A stretch of 46,297 nucleotides of DNA from Halanaerobiales bacterium. Lineage in GTDB: Bacteria; Bacillota_F; Halanaerobiia; DY22613. Below, one piece after another: positions 10,601-22,500 of this stretch. The position numbers and the translations under genes are program-made. Positions within the stretch are counted from its first letter, which is position 1. Each line of letters opens with the position of its first letter. The notes beneath the pieces are model-generated. The model was given only the letters and a program-made list of their open reading frames with translations. It was not told where the DNA came from and searched no databases. Location of the stretch: positions 1 through 46,297 of the forward strand of contig JAGMES010000023.1 in the NCBI GenBank assembly GCA_023128035.1, read 5' to 3'.

Positions 10601-10647
10601 AGGTATGTTGAGGGAGCCAGAAACAACTATGCTCTCTCAACACACCT
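10601..10647 (-). promoter_or_regulatory. Intercistronic hairpin between NRPS-D and the RaSEA-like gene
   Basis: Arms at 10601-10617 and 10631-10647 are 17 bases each with 15 complementary positions (AGGTATGTTGAGGGAGC against GCTCTCTCAACACACCT) and a 13-base loop. No U-run follows on the minus strand, so it is not a standard intrinsic terminator. It sits in one of the two long gaps of an otherwise tightly spaced operon. A role in RNA processing, 3'-end protection or partial attenuation is inference. Confidence 0.6.
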
Positions 10648-10655
10648 AAGGTTAC

Positions 10656-13600
10656 CTAAAAGTCAAAATCAAGAAGCAAATCTTCTATCTGTTCACCACT
10701 ATTATCAATTGTTTGCTGTAAATCAATCTCATCAATTTTTTGTAGTGGATCTTTTAAAATTAGCTCCAACAATGTTAAGAACTCTTCTTTCATCAAATCA
10801 ATTGTAGCTTCCTCGAATAAATTAATGTTATAAACAAATTCACAATCAAGGGTGTTCGTTCTTTCAATAACTTGGAATACGATATCAAACTTGGAGATTT
10901 GATTTTCATATCTATAGTGCCTAAGAGTTAATTCTTCCATCTCAATCCCTTTTGTTTCAATATTTTGTAGAATTAGCATGGTGTCAAAGAGCGGATTTCT
11001 ATTTGAGTTTCGTTTTATATTTAATTTTTCCACTAATTCATCAAACTGATAATCCTGATTCTTATATCCTGCTAAAGCATTGTGCCGAACTTCTTGTAAA
11101 AAGGCCAGGAATGTTTTATCACCTTCAGGATGATTCAGCATTGCTAATGTATTGACAAACATTCCAATTACATTCTCTAGATCAGAATGAGGTCTTCCTG
11201 CAATCGGTGAGCCGACAATAATCTCTGTTTGTCCAGTATATTTATGTAGTAATACATTGTAAGCTGCCAATAATACCATATAGAGCGAAGCATTATTCTC
11301 TCTGGCCAAATTATTCAGTTTTGCGGTAACTTCTTTGTCAATAGTAAAATAAATACTCTTGCCTGTAAAGTCTGGGATAAGGGGTCTTGCAAAATCTGTC
11401 GACAGATTCAAAACTGAGATTTCCCCATAAAATCTGTTCAGCCAGTATTCTTCCTGGGATTTAAAAGCATGAGTTTCTCTCATCTGTTGCTGCCATTCTG
11501 AATAATCCTTATACTGAATTCTTAATTCTGGTAAACTAGCACCTGCATACAACAGAGAAACTTCTCTGGTCAGAAGTGCTACAGATACCCCGTCAGTAAT
11601 GATATGGTGCATATCAACTAATAAAATATGGCGTTGTGGTGCTAACTTGATTAAGCCAATTCTAAACAAGGGTGCTGTGCTCAAATCAAATGGCTGAATA
11701 AACTGATTAATTACCATATCTACAGACTCTTCAGCCACTTCCATATACTCAATTGCTACTCCATTCACTTGTTCAATCTTTTGCATTGGCATACCATCAA
11801 TGGTGATGAAACATGTTCTCAAAGATTCATGGCGCTGAACCAAGTCTCCAAAGGCTTTTTCCAAACGTTTATAGTCAAGTTCACCTTTCAATAACATTAC
11901 ATTAGGTACATTATAACTTACACTGTGTGGATCAAGAGAATGGACAAAATACATTCTCTTTTGTGCAGAAGATAATGGGTAATACTCCTTTTCTTCTGCT
12001 TTAGCAATATCAGCATACATATTCTCAATAGCCATATTTTGCAGGTAATTAGCTGTTCCAGCAATCGTTGGGTTTGTAAACATTTCCGCAATCGGTAATT
12101 CTGCATTTAATTCTTTATGAATTTTGGCTACCACCATGGTCGCCTTTAAAGAGTGACCACCTAGATCAAAGAAATTATCATGAATCCCGATTGGTTCTTT
12201 TTTACCCAGAACTGCTTGCCAGATTTCCACTAGTTTTTCTTCTAATTTATTCCCTGGTGGTGTATAATCTAACTTTGTACTAACTTTTCCTTCAGGTTTT
12301 GGTAGTGCTTTCCGATCAGTTTTCCCATTGTGATTTAACGGTATTTTGTCTAATTTGATAAAGTATGTTGGAATCATATAAGCTGGTAGACTTTCGGCTA
12401 AATTATTCACCAATTCATCAGTATCCATCTCCATATCTGCCACATAATAGGCACATAAGACCTTGTCTCTATTTTCCAAGGTCCGATCAACAACCACCAC
12501 ATCTTTCATTTGAGAATCTTTACGTAAGTAAGTCTCAATCTCTCCTAATTCAATGCGAAAGCCTCGAATTTTAACCTGATAATCGATTCTGCCAAAGAAT
12601 TCAATAATCCCATCAGCACGCCATCTACCAAGGTCTCCTGTTTTATACATTCTTACCTTTTCATTTTTTCTGAATGGATCAATCATAAAGACCTGATTGG
12701 TTTTAGTTGGATCATTCCAATAACCTCGACCGACACCGATTCCCGAAACACATATCTCTCCCTTAACCCCGATTGGACAAAGTTGCATATTTTTATCCAC
12801 AATATAGATTCTTAGGTTTTGTAGAGTTTTCCCGATAGGGATAGCCCCACTCTCAGGTACAAAATCCATAATATGGTGGGTTATATCATCAGAAGCCTCG
12901 GTTGGCCCATACGCATTAACCACCTTAATCGCATACTTATCAAACCAACGCTTAACCAGATCATGCTTGACTTCTTCACCTGTGACTAAAAGATATTGTA
13001 AATCTGGGAACTGGCGTGGCTGCATATCTAACGAATCCAGCATCACCGCCAGATATGATGGTACTACTTCCAAAATGGTAATTCGATCTCTAATAACCTG
13101 TTCCATAAAATTATCAATCTGTAATGTTAGATCATTATCATAAATTTTAGTGGTTCCTCCAACCAATAAGGCAACGAAGAATTGCCAGACAGAGATATCA
13201 AAACAGTGGGAAGCGTTTTGAGCAATGATACTCTTTTCATTTAATTGTAAATCATTAATCTTTGCATACATGTGGTTAAGCATTCCCAAATGTTCAACCA
13301 TCGCTCCCTTGGGATTACCTGTCGACCCAGAGGTGTAGATAACATATGCCAAATCTCCAGGATTAGGTCTGCGCTCTGGGCTAGCATAAGAATACTGAGC
13401 TAATACATCACTGCCATGCTGGTATTTACGTTTTTTAACTTGTTTAAAATGTGGATTTTGATGGTCTATTTTATAAATTAGATCATATCTATATCTGGTT
13501 AATTCGTTTTCGATTGTATAAATTTTTTTAGAAAACTCAACCTCTGCAATCTCAGGCCATTCAATCGATAAATCAGTAAAGTAATCTTTGGATATAAATA

Positions 13601-16600
13601 GCTCATCAAAGTTAGAAGTAGAATGATACTCAGGCCGCTGGCATTTAAAATCAAGTACAGATTGTTTAAACTCTTCTTTCAGATCTTGATCTCGTATGTC
13701 ACCAATAAAGATAATACCCTGATTATTAAGCCGTTGGATCGCCTTTCTCAAGACATCCTTTAAGTAATTATGGCCGAGAAAATATTGAATAACACTGTTA
13801 ATGATAATAATATCAAACTGTTCTGTAATCTGGTCAATTTCGTCTGCACTCATACAGGTAAGTACAATATTATCAAGCTTCTCTTTAGCTACCCGCTGGC
13901 GATTCTTTTCAATCATTATACTCGATAAGTCAGTTCCATAATACAGATCTACCTGAGGTGCAACTGCATACATAGTGATTCCAGACGCACAACCAATCTC
14001 TAAAACCCGTGATTTATTATTCAAATAAGGTTTCAGTTTAAAAAGACTATTATCTGCATATTCTCGCATCTCTACTTCAGAGAATTGCTGACCAGTATAA
14101 CTGTTAACCCAACCTGCTCCCTCAATTTCTGTATCAGATTGTTTACCAATATAATTCCACATATCTTTCCCATATTTTAATGCATCTTTTTCCATATCTG
14201 CAATGGAATCAATGTCAGGTGTATCCAGACATAAGTAACCAGAAAAATTCTCACATTCCCATTGAAGATTATTTAACACCTGCACCAACTGTTTTTCAGA
14301 GATCATCACCGATAATTGAGAGTCTTTCACAATCTGTTCAATCCGTTTCTGTGGATATGCTGGATCTAGTGGAACATAAGCAACACCAGCTTTCATCACA
14401 CCCAGGATGGCGATAGCCATATGATGTGACCGCTTCATATAGATTCCCACCAGTGAATCAGGGCCAAGATTATATTGGGAGATCAAGTAATTGGCAAACT
14501 GATTTGCCCTCTGATCCAATTCCGCATAGGTTAACTGTTGATCTGCAAACTTAATTGCGATCTGCGTACTACATTCTTGCACCTGGCTTGCGAACAACTC
14601 TAGAATCGTCTTCTCCCCAAACTCCCATTCTGTATTGTTAAATTCTTCAATAATCTCAACCTTTTCTGATTCAGATAAGATATCAATCTCACCTAATTGA
14701 ATATTAACATTCTGCACCACAGCCTGTACAATATTGATGAAATGTATTGCCATCCTTTGAACAGTGGCTTCTTTGAATAAGTTAGTACAATAAACAATAC
14801 TACCTTTGAGACAATGGTTAGCCTCCATTAGATTAAATTCCAGATCAAATCTTGCCGCTTTAGTCGCAAATGGATATGGAGATAGCTTTAGATTATCAAT
14901 ATCTGTTTCTGCCTGGTTATAGTGTAAATCAAAGACAGTATCGAACAAAGGATTACGACCTAGATTTCTCTTCAAATCCAACCTTTCGACCAGATCTTCA
15001 AATTGATAATCCTGATTTGCATATGCTTGTAGCGCATTTTCCTTCACTTCACTTAAGAATGCAGCAAATATCTTACTACTCTTAGGATAATTCCGCATTG
15101 CCAGAGGATTAACAAACATACCCACAACATTTTCTAAATCATCATGGTTTCTGCCAGATACAGATGAACCAACAACAATATCGGTTTGACCTGAGTATTT
15201 AGCCAGTAAGGTATTGTAAATCGCCAATAAGAGCATATACATGGTTACACCTGTCTGTTGAACTAACTTATGCAAACCTCTAGTTAGCTCACTATTCAAG
15301 ACAAAATTAATCGCTTTTCCCTCAAAACTCTGTATTATTGGACGTGGATAGTCTGTTGGAAGATTCAATTCTGGAATCTCCTGAGCAAATTGTTCTAACC
15401 AGAAGTTCTCCTGTTTTTGAATCTCTTCACTATCCAATATCTTTTGCTGCCAAAAAGCATAATCTTTGTACTGAATCTTTAGTTTTGGCAAATCATTTCC
15501 AGCATATAGCTGAGTAAAATCCCGAGCAATAATTTCTGTTGAAGTTCCATCAGAGATAATATGATGGATATCTACAATGAGAATATGTTTCTCATCAGCA
15601 ACTTTGATCAAACCAGCTCTCCATAGAGGTGCTTGACTTAAATCAAAAGGCTTAATAAATTTAGAAATTACCCTAGCAACACTCTCTTCACTAGCCTCAT
15701 ACTCCTTCAAATAGACATCGATCTTTGAATGAATAATTTGTACCGGAATCTCATTGACTGTAGTAAAGCAATTCCGAAAAGCCTCATGACGATTGACAAG
15801 GTTCTGGAGAACACTTGTAAGCCGTTCTTTATCCACTATCCCTTCCAGAAGCAACACAGTTGGCATATTATAATGGGTACTATCTGGGTCAAACTGTTGT
15901 AAGAAATACATCCTCTTCTGAGCAGAAGAGAGCGGATAATGCTCCCTTTCTTCAATCTTTTGGATAGAAGAATAGATATTTTTAGTGGCAGATTGAATAT
16001 ATTTTGCTAACTCTGCAATAGTTTTGGTCTTAAAAATAATCAATAACGGGATTTTTACATTCAACTCTTTATGGATTTTTGCAATCAGAGCTGTAGCCCG
16101 TAAAGAATGACCACCAAGTTCAAAGAAATTTTCCGTAATTCCAATAGGGCGTTGTATTCCTAAAACCTGCTGCCAGATTTGGACTAATTTTTCTTCCACC
16201 ATACTCCTGGGAGCTACATATTCTGGTAGATCACTGATAATCAGATCTAGATCTACTAAAGAATTCCGATCAATCTTACCATTTGCCGTTAGAGGCAGTT
16301 GATCTAATTGCACAAAATACGCAGGTATCATATACTCGGGAAGCTTTTCTTCTAAATACTCCCTCAGTATCGACCCATGTAACTTCTTCTCGGCGACATA
16401 ATAGGAAAAAAGTGCCTTTTCACCTTTTTCATCATCTTTCGCTACTACTACCACGGCTTTAATCTTAGGATGTGTACTCAGTTGATGTTCAATGTCACCT
16501 GGTTCAATTCTAAAACCTCGAATCTTCACCTGATAGTCTGCTCGGCCGATAAATTCAATATTTCCATCTCTCCGCCATCTGGCCACATCACCAGTTCGAT

Positions 16601-19472
16601 ATATCTTTTCACCAAGAATGAAGGGGTTTGACAGGAAACGATCGCCAGTTAACTTTGGCTGATTGTAATATTCTCTAGCAATCCCTGCCCCACCGATGTA
16701 AAGTTCACCACTAACTCCAATGGGAACAGGTCTCTTGTTTTTGTCCAAAATGTAGACAAAAGTATTATCAATTGGTTTCCCAATCAAGACAGTTTCATCA
16801 TCTTCTGCTAAATCCCGAACCTGAAACATAATCGAGGTTACCGTAGTCTCTGTAGGACCATATTCATTATAAAAATCACATCGCTGCTGCCACTTGCGGA
16901 CTAATGCGCCTAGGCAAAGATCTCCACCTGAAACCATTCTGCGAAAATGATAGCCCTCTTTAGGAGTAATAGTCTGTAAAAATGAAGGTATACTGTGAAT
17001 GTGAGTAACTTCATGTTTTATCACATAGTCCTCAAACTTTTTGCCATCTAACAAAATGTCTTTTGCAATCAGAACCAGTGCTGCTCCACTTGCCAAGCTG
17101 ATAAAGATTTGTTCAACTGAAGCATCAAAGGTTATGGACGAGAACTGTAACACCCGATCGGTCTCATTCATCCCAAATCTCTTCTGCTGAGAATAGACCA
17201 GATTTACTACTGAACGATGCTCAATCATTACCCCTTTAGGCATTCCAGTTGTACCAGAGGTATAAATAATATAGGCCAGAGAAGTGGTATTAACCTTTAT
17301 GGCTAAATTTGCATAATCTGTCCCATAATGATCTAATTGATCTACTAGGATACATGTCTTGACAAATGTACATTTTCCAGCAAACTGTGTTTGTGTAAGT
17401 AAGGTCTCAACCTTACAATCATCTATCATAAATTTTAAACGTTCAATGGGATATTTTGCATCCAGAGGTAAATATCCAGCACCCGCTTTTAAAATTGCAA
17501 ACATACCAACAATCATTTCCAGCGAAGGCTCCACCATCAGGCCAACAAAAGAATCTGGTTTTACACCTTGCGCCACCAGGGTTCTGGCCAATTGATTGGC
17601 CCGTTTATTGAGTTCATCATAGGTCAGTTGAGTATCTTCAAAGACCACTGCTGGAAAATCAGGAGTTCTTGCCACTTGTTCCTCAAAGAGTCTGGTCAAT
17701 GTCATATTCTCAGGATAAGTACTGGTGGTAGCGTTAAACTCATATAATATGCAATCTCTTTCTTCGTCTGACAATAGTTTAACTTCACCTAACTTAACAT
17801 CTGGATTAATGATCACATGATTTAAAATGTTGACCAGATGATCGGCAAAACTTTGCATTGTTTCTGATTTAAATAGGCTAGTATTATACTCCAGATTGAA
17901 ATTAATCTCTTCCCCCACCTCTGAGGCATAAAGGGTAAAATCAAAATCTGCAAGTGTATTCTCAGACTCATATGGGAAGATTCTCAACCCATCTAAATCA
18001 ATATCTATCTTACCGATATCAGTATTTTCCAGAACGAACATAACATCAAATAAAGGGTTTCGATTAATTTCTCTTTGAATATCAAGCTTCTCGACTAATT
18101 TTTCAAATGGATAATCCTGGTTCTCATAAGCCTTCAGTGCATATTCCCGCACTTCATTCAAGAATTGCCGGAATGTTTTATCAGCATCTGGATTACTTTT
18201 GAGTGCCAGAGTATTGACAAAAATTCCGATGGTTCTTTCCAGATCTGGATGAGGTCTACCAGCAATTGGTGTCCCCACAATAATGATTTCCTGAGACGTA
18301 TATCTATACAAAAGGGTTTTGAATGCAGCCAGAAGTACCATGTATAATGTGGCAGATTCTTTTTTCGCCAAAAGCTTTAGACTGGTGGCAATGTTTTTAT
18401 CCACTTTAAAATGCACATTTTTGCCTTCTAAGGATTGGACCATAGGTCTTGGGAAATCAATCGGCATGGCCAAAAGTGGAATTTCTCCTTTGAGTGTCTC
18501 CAACCAATACTTTTCCTGCTTCTTAAGCTTACCTTGAGTAATCAAACCCTGCTGCCAGATTGCATAATCCTTGTATTGGATTTTTACAGGTGGAATTTCC
18601 TCACCTGCGTACAATCTAGCAAATTCTTCGATCAAAATACCTGTAGACACACCATCTGTGATAATATGGTGCATGTCAAGCATCAGGATATGTCTATCAG
18701 TTAGTTCTTTGAGTAAAGCTACCCTAATTAAAGGTGCCTGGCTCAGATCAAATGGTTTGGCAAATTCCTTTATCTTTTGCTCGATCTCATCACTCTGAAC
18801 CTCAAGTAAGTCAATATGTAAATCTAGATGGGGGTGAATTTTTTGAACAGGTGTCCCATCTACCATCTCAAACCATGTGCGTAAAGCATCATGACGATTT
18901 ACTAAACTATTAAAGGTCTGTTCAAACCGTTTAAGATCAAGTTTACCTTCAATTACCATAACAGATGTCAGATTATAATTAAGTCTCTCTTTTTCCATCT
19001 GGTTTAAGATATACATCCGATTTTGGGCAGAAGACAGACGATAAAACTCACTTGATTCCACCTCTTCAATCCCAGCATACATCACCTTCTCAGCATTTTG
19101 AAGATGCTCTGCCAATTGAGAGAGGGAAGGTTTGTCGAAAAATTCCGAAAGGGTCACATTCACAGCAAACTCTTTATAAATTCTGGCTATTAAATCAATT
19201 GCCTTTAGAGAATTGCCACCTAGATCAAAAAAATTATCATTGACCCCAATCTGCTCTACTTTCAAAAGTGTCCTAAACAAGTTGTGTAATTTTATCTCAA
19301 TTTCATTGCCTGGCGCCACATATTCTTGATGAATTGTAGTCTGTGGAGCAACTTTTTCCACAGGTATTTCCAATAATGATTTGGCTGTAAAATCTTTTTT
19401 CATGAATTGCTTCATTTTTGCATAAGAACTCTGGTTTGGTAATCCTTTGTCCTTTTTATCGTATATCGACAT
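10656..19472 (-). CDS. NRPS-D: T - C - A - T - C - A[MT] - T - C
   Basis: A 2938-residue synthetase. It opens with a carrier domain (about residues 50-125, attachment Ser88 in FFDLGGNSL) that has no A domain of its own and is placed to take the unit loaded by the FkbH domain ending NRPS-C. Then: C (135-570, DMHHIITDG), A (580-1075; specificity D-A-E-H-V-G-E-V-T, not recognised, polar), T (FFELGGHSL), C (1175-1605, DIHHIISDG), A (1610-2395) interrupted by a methyltransferase at about 1735-2030, T (FFDLGGHSL), and a final C (2495-2915, DMHHIITDG). The second A domain reads D-I-W-E-L-T-A-D-D, close to a code I associate from memory with 2,4-diaminobutyrate. The protein ends in an acidic tail (EDLLLDFDF). 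ATG at 19472 follows AGGAGGC. Its last C domain has no A partner here; NRPS-E, which opens with half C-A, is the likely partner. Confidence 0.96.
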   Translation of the reverse strand: MSIYDKKDKGLPNQSSYAKMKQFMKKDFTAKSLLEIPVEKVAPQTTIHQEYVAPGNEIEIKLHNLFRTLLKVEQIGVNDNFFDLGGNSLKAIDLIARIYKEFAVNVTLSEFFDKPSLSQLAEHLQNAEKVMYAGIEEVESSEFYRLSSAQNRMYILNQMEKERLNYNLTSVMVIEGKLDLKRFEQTFNSLVNRHDALRTWFEMVDGTPVQKIHPHLDLHIDLLEVQSDEIEQKIKEFAKPFDLSQAPLIRVALLKELTDRHILMLDMHHIITDGVSTGILIEEFARLYAGEEIPPVKIQYKDYAIWQQGLITQGKLKKQEKYWLETLKGEIPLLAMPIDFPRPMVQSLEGKNVHFKVDKNIATSLKLLAKKESATLYMVLLAAFKTLLYRYTSQEIIIVGTPIAGRPHPDLERTIGIFVNTLALKSNPDADKTFRQFLNEVREYALKAYENQDYPFEKLVEKLDIQREINRNPLFDVMFVLENTDIGKIDIDLDGLRIFPYESENTLADFDFTLYASEVGEEINFNLEYNTSLFKSETMQSFADHLVNILNHVIINPDVKLGEVKLLSDEERDCILYEFNATTSTYPENMTLTRLFEEQVARTPDFPAVVFEDTQLTYDELNKRANQLARTLVAQGVKPDSFVGLMVEPSLEMIVGMFAILKAGAGYLPLDAKYPIERLKFMIDDCKVETLLTQTQFAGKCTFVKTCILVDQLDHYGTDYANLAIKVNTTSLAYIIYTSGTTGMPKGVMIEHRSVVNLVYSQQKRFGMNETDRVLQFSSITFDASVEQIFISLASGAALVLIAKDILLDGKKFEDYVIKHEVTHIHSIPSFLQTITPKEGYHFRRMVSGGDLCLGALVRKWQQRCDFYNEYGPTETTVTSIMFQVRDLAEDDETVLIGKPIDNTFVYILDKNKRPVPIGVSGELYIGGAGIAREYYNQPKLTGDRFLSNPFILGEKIYRTGDVARWRRDGNIEFIGRADYQVKIRGFRIEPGDIEHQLSTHPKIKAVVVVAKDDEKGEKALFSYYVAEKKLHGSILREYLEEKLPEYMIPAYFVQLDQLPLTANGKIDRNSLVDLDLIISDLPEYVAPRSMVEEKLVQIWQQVLGIQRPIGITENFFELGGHSLRATALIAKIHKELNVKIPLLIIFKTKTIAELAKYIQSATKNIYSSIQKIEEREHYPLSSAQKRMYFLQQFDPDSTHYNMPTVLLLEGIVDKERLTSVLQNLVNRHEAFRNCFTTVNEIPVQIIHSKIDVYLKEYEASEESVARVISKFIKPFDLSQAPLWRAGLIKVADEKHILIVDIHHIISDGTSTEIIARDFTQLYAGNDLPKLKIQYKDYAFWQQKILDSEEIQKQENFWLEQFAQEIPELNLPTDYPRPIIQSFEGKAINFVLNSELTRGLHKLVQQTGVTMYMLLLAIYNTLLAKYSGQTDIVVGSSVSGRNHDDLENVVGMFVNPLAMRNYPKSSKIFAAFLSEVKENALQAYANQDYQFEDLVERLDLKRNLGRNPLFDTVFDLHYNQAETDIDNLKLSPYPFATKAARFDLEFNLMEANHCLKGSIVYCTNLFKEATVQRMAIHFINIVQAVVQNVNIQLGEIDILSESEKVEIIEEFNNTEWEFGEKTILELFASQVQECSTQIAIKFADQQLTYAELDQRANQFANYLISQYNLGPDSLVGIYMKRSHHMAIAILGVMKAGVAYVPLDPAYPQKRIEQIVKDSQLSVMISEKQLVQVLNNLQWECENFSGYLCLDTPDIDSIADMEKDALKYGKDMWNYIGKQSDTEIEGAGWVNSYTGQQFSEVEMREYADNSLFKLKPYLNNKSRVLEIGCASGITMYAVAPQVDLYYGTDLSSIMIEKNRQRVAKEKLDNIVLTCMSADEIDQITEQFDIIIINSVIQYFLGHNYLKDVLRKAIQRLNNQGIIFIGDIRDQDLKEEFKQSVLDFKCQRPEYHSTSNFDELFISKDYFTDLSIEWPEIAEVEFSKKIYTIENELTRYRYDLIYKIDHQNPHFKQVKKRKYQHGSDVLAQYSYASPERRPNPGDLAYVIYTSGSTGNPKGAMVEHLGMLNHMYAKINDLQLNEKSIIAQNASHCFDISVWQFFVALLVGGTTKIYDNDLTLQIDNFMEQVIRDRITILEVVPSYLAVMLDSLDMQPRQFPDLQYLLVTGEEVKHDLVKRWFDKYAIKVVNAYGPTEASDDITHHIMDFVPESGAIPIGKTLQNLRIYIVDKNMQLCPIGVKGEICVSGIGVGRGYWNDPTKTNQVFMIDPFRKNEKVRMYKTGDLGRWRADGIIEFFGRIDYQVKIRGFRIELGEIETYLRKDSQMKDVVVVDRTLENRDKVLCAYYVADMEMDTDELVNNLAESLPAYMIPTYFIKLDKIPLNHNGKTDRKALPKPEGKVSTKLDYTPPGNKLEEKLVEIWQAVLGKKEPIGIHDNFFDLGGHSLKATMVVAKIHKELNAELPIAEMFTNPTIAGTANYLQNMAIENMYADIAKAEEKEYYPLSSAQKRMYFVHSLDPHSVSYNVPNVMLLKGELDYKRLEKAFGDLVQRHESLRTCFITIDGMPMQKIEQVNGVAIEYMEVAEESVDMVINQFIQPFDLSTAPLFRIGLIKLAPQRHILLVDMHHIITDGVSVALLTREVSLLYAGASLPELRIQYKDYSEWQQQMRETHAFKSQEEYWLNRFYGEISVLNLSTDFARPLIPDFTGKSIYFTIDKEVTAKLNNLARENNASLYMVLLAAYNVLLHKYTGQTEIIVGSPIAGRPHSDLENVIGMFVNTLAMLNHPEGDKTFLAFLQEVRHNALAGYKNQDYQFDELVEKLNIKRNSNRNPLFDTMLILQNIETKGIEMEELTLRHYRYENQISKFDIVFQVIERTNTLDCEFVYNINLFEEATIDLMKEEFLTLLELILKDPLQKIDEIDLQQTIDNSGEQIEDLLLDFDF
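13383..14270 (-). other. N-methyltransferase domain inserted between A2 and A3 of an A domain (inside NRPS-D)
   Basis: About 295 residues (roughly 1735-2030) lie between the A2 motif (MKAGVAYVPLDP) and the A3 motif (YTSGSTGNPKG). They show the hallmarks of NRPS N-methyltransferase domains: NSYTGQQFSEVEMREY, SAM motif I LEIGCASG, acidic YGTDLS, NSVIQYF and GDIRD. In most N-methylating NRPS modules this domain sits between A8 and A9, so the position is unusual. It probably methylates the amino group of the residue on the adjacent carrier, read as Dab-like. Confidence 0.88.
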
Positions 19473-19505
19473 TTTAATCGCCTCCTAGTAACGGTAAAAC
19501 ACAAT

Positions 19506-22500
19506 TCAACAGACATTATTCTGAAACTCAATATATTCAACAGTTTCAGCTGTCTTTTCCCAATTTGTTCTTAAAAGAAACTCTTTTATCTGTAAATTTT
19601 TCGCAGTTGGGTAATATCGAGTAACCAATGTACTTAACTGTTGTTTTCGACCATACTCTTGAAAATATTTAATAATCCTATCTTCTACCCGTCTGCCAAG
19701 TACTCTGCAACTGAGTAAGAAAGTTTCCAAAAATAGAGTATGATTCTCTTCAATGGTAATCACCACTCCTACCAATCCATAGTCACCAAAGCGATCAGTA
19801 ACTTCAATCGCCCAACAGTTTACACCGTCTTTTTCCTGGAGTTTGGATAGATCAGCTTCACTTCTACGAATAGTGCTAAGATTAAATTGATTGGTTCGCA
19901 TCGTCAGTTGTGACATCCTACTAAGTTGATCTGGAGTAACCAGATGAATCTGAACCTGCAAATCAAGGGTTTGGATAAAATCCTCCAAAGAACCACATTG
20001 CTGTTGGACAACCTGCCGTGCTTTCTCACTTCGATACATCTGATTCCGTTTCTGATCCTCAACAGTAACATGCACTCTATCAAATTCCCAAGTATGAGCT
20101 AAGAACAGTGGAATCTCCTCAGCATCTGGCAACTGCATTGTTAATACCTCAGGACAATTTGCCATCACTTCCGCACATTCTACTGGACTATCATCAATAA
20201 AGATAAAACTATCAATACCCAAATTCAATTCTGCAGCCAATTCACATAAATTCTGCGACTTAGCATTCCAATTTATTCGCCAGCTGATAAAATTCTCTTT
20301 TTTAAGAATCATCTGAGGATTTTTTTCAAAAACCTCTAAAACATCAGTTTCATTATTTTTGCTACACAGACATAGCAACAATCCCTCATTATATTTTTGC
20401 AACATAAATTGTTGTAATTCAGCATAAGGTTCCTCCATTTGAATCCCATTTACTCCATCTTCACCACAGATTCCCTTCCACAATGTATTATCACAATCTA
20501 GAACAATCACCTTATACTTTTGATTATTTAAAGAAAATATCTTTCGAGTAATCCATTGACCCATGGCTGCATAAAATTCATCAGAAAATGGTATATGGCC
20601 TTCGCGATCTTTGATCCAATCAAAAATCTCCTCTATGCCATATAAATCTTGTAAGACCCGAAAATCGATCAAATGAAGATTGCTGATCTTAGAGACTGCT
20701 TCTTGCCAACGTTGATTTAGATCACGTAAACAGCTCATGACTTGGGATGAATATTCCAGGTGTTCAGAGACTGGGAAGATACCAGCAAAATAAATAGCTG
20801 TTTTCTCTTTTGTCGAGATAATTTGGATCAATTCTGCAAAAACATTTTTTAACTTTGCACATTTTTCTAAATCAGAACCATAATCATTTCGAATAAAATC
20901 TTCAAACCGAACCAGTAAAAGATTCACTCCCTGGTTTCTGGAAATGATACTGCTGGGATCTAACAACTCCTGAAAAACTTGATGATAGGGAGAGAATTTG
21001 ATGTCAAGATTGAGATTGACCTGTTTTCCCCACCAGCTAATATATGGTTTAATTGGTTCTGCAACAAAGGTGGCAGCAACCGCTACTTGGATAAGTTTTT
21101 CCTGTGGCTGACAGTGACCAGTTCTCTTTTCTATTAATTCTTCTTTCTCCTCTGCAGAAAAGATTTGGATTGCTGTTAAGCTTTGTGCAGGATTTGTAAT
21201 ACATTCTGTCACCAATTTTTTAAATTTTTCAATCAGTTGGTACATTGTTTCTTCCTTAAATAACTCAGTATCATACTGTAAATAACAGTTCATCTCACCA
21301 GCATGATTCAGGTGCATATCCAGTTTTAAATCCAAAGTGGTAGTATCTTTTTGCATCAGATATTCGGTAAACTTTAAACCTGCAACTTCCAGTTTTACAT
21401 CCATCTCGATCTGATTATGGAAAATCAACATAGTATCAAAAAGTAGGTTTCGTGAATGATCAGTAGGCAGATCTAAATCTTCGACGATCTTCTCAAAGGG
21501 ATAGTCTTGATTAGCATAAGCTGCAACCACACTCTCCCGAATTGAATCTAAAAATTCCGAAAATATACTATTTTCGTCCACTTTGACCTTAATAGGCAAA
21601 AAGTTTGCAAACATGCCAATCACATTATATAGATCAATATGTTTTCTGCCTGCAACTAAAGACCCGATCACCAGTTCTTGCTGGTCAGTATATTTATTAA
21701 GCAAAAGACTGTATAGAGCCAACAGTAAAGTATTTAATGTTACATCCTTTTCTTTGGCAAATTTATCCAGTTGGCTGGTGATCTCTGCCGATAATGTAAA
21801 TGGTAGAACCTCACCAACATAACTACGCCGCTTGGGTCGTTCATAGTCTAAAGGCATTTCCAGGACAGGTATATCCCCTTTCTGTGTCTCCTGCCAATAC
21901 TCAGCTTGCTTTTGACACTCTGCTGATTCAAAAAACTTGTTTTGCCATTCAGAGAAATCTTTATACTGAATCTGCAGATCTGAAAGTTCTTCACCATTAT
22001 ATAACCTGGCAAACTCTTTCATGAGAATCCCTTTTGAGACCCCGTCAGAGATAATATGATGCATATCTACAGCCAATATATGTTTCTCTTCATTTACCTG
22101 AATTAACCCAGCCCAGATAAGAGGTGGTCTTTTCATATCGAATGGTTTTACAAGACTTGGAACAACCATCTCTACATTTTCTTCATCGACTTCCAGATAT
22201 TCTAGCTTAAAATCAACATCATCAAAAATCTTTTGTTTTATCTCTCCATCAACCATCACAAAACTAGTCCGAAAAGCTTCATGTCTTCCAATTAGAGTTT
22301 TAAAGGCTGTCTCAAAACGTCCCTGATCAATCTTTCCATCTATCTGAATAACAAAGGAAGTATTGTAATGGGTGCTCTGATCTGCTAATTGATGTAGTAT
22401 ATACATTCTCTTTTGAGCAGAAGAAACTGAGTAGAACTCTTTCTCCTCAGCTTTCTCGATGGCTGCAAAGGATGTTGGGCTTTCCGCCTGGATATACCTG

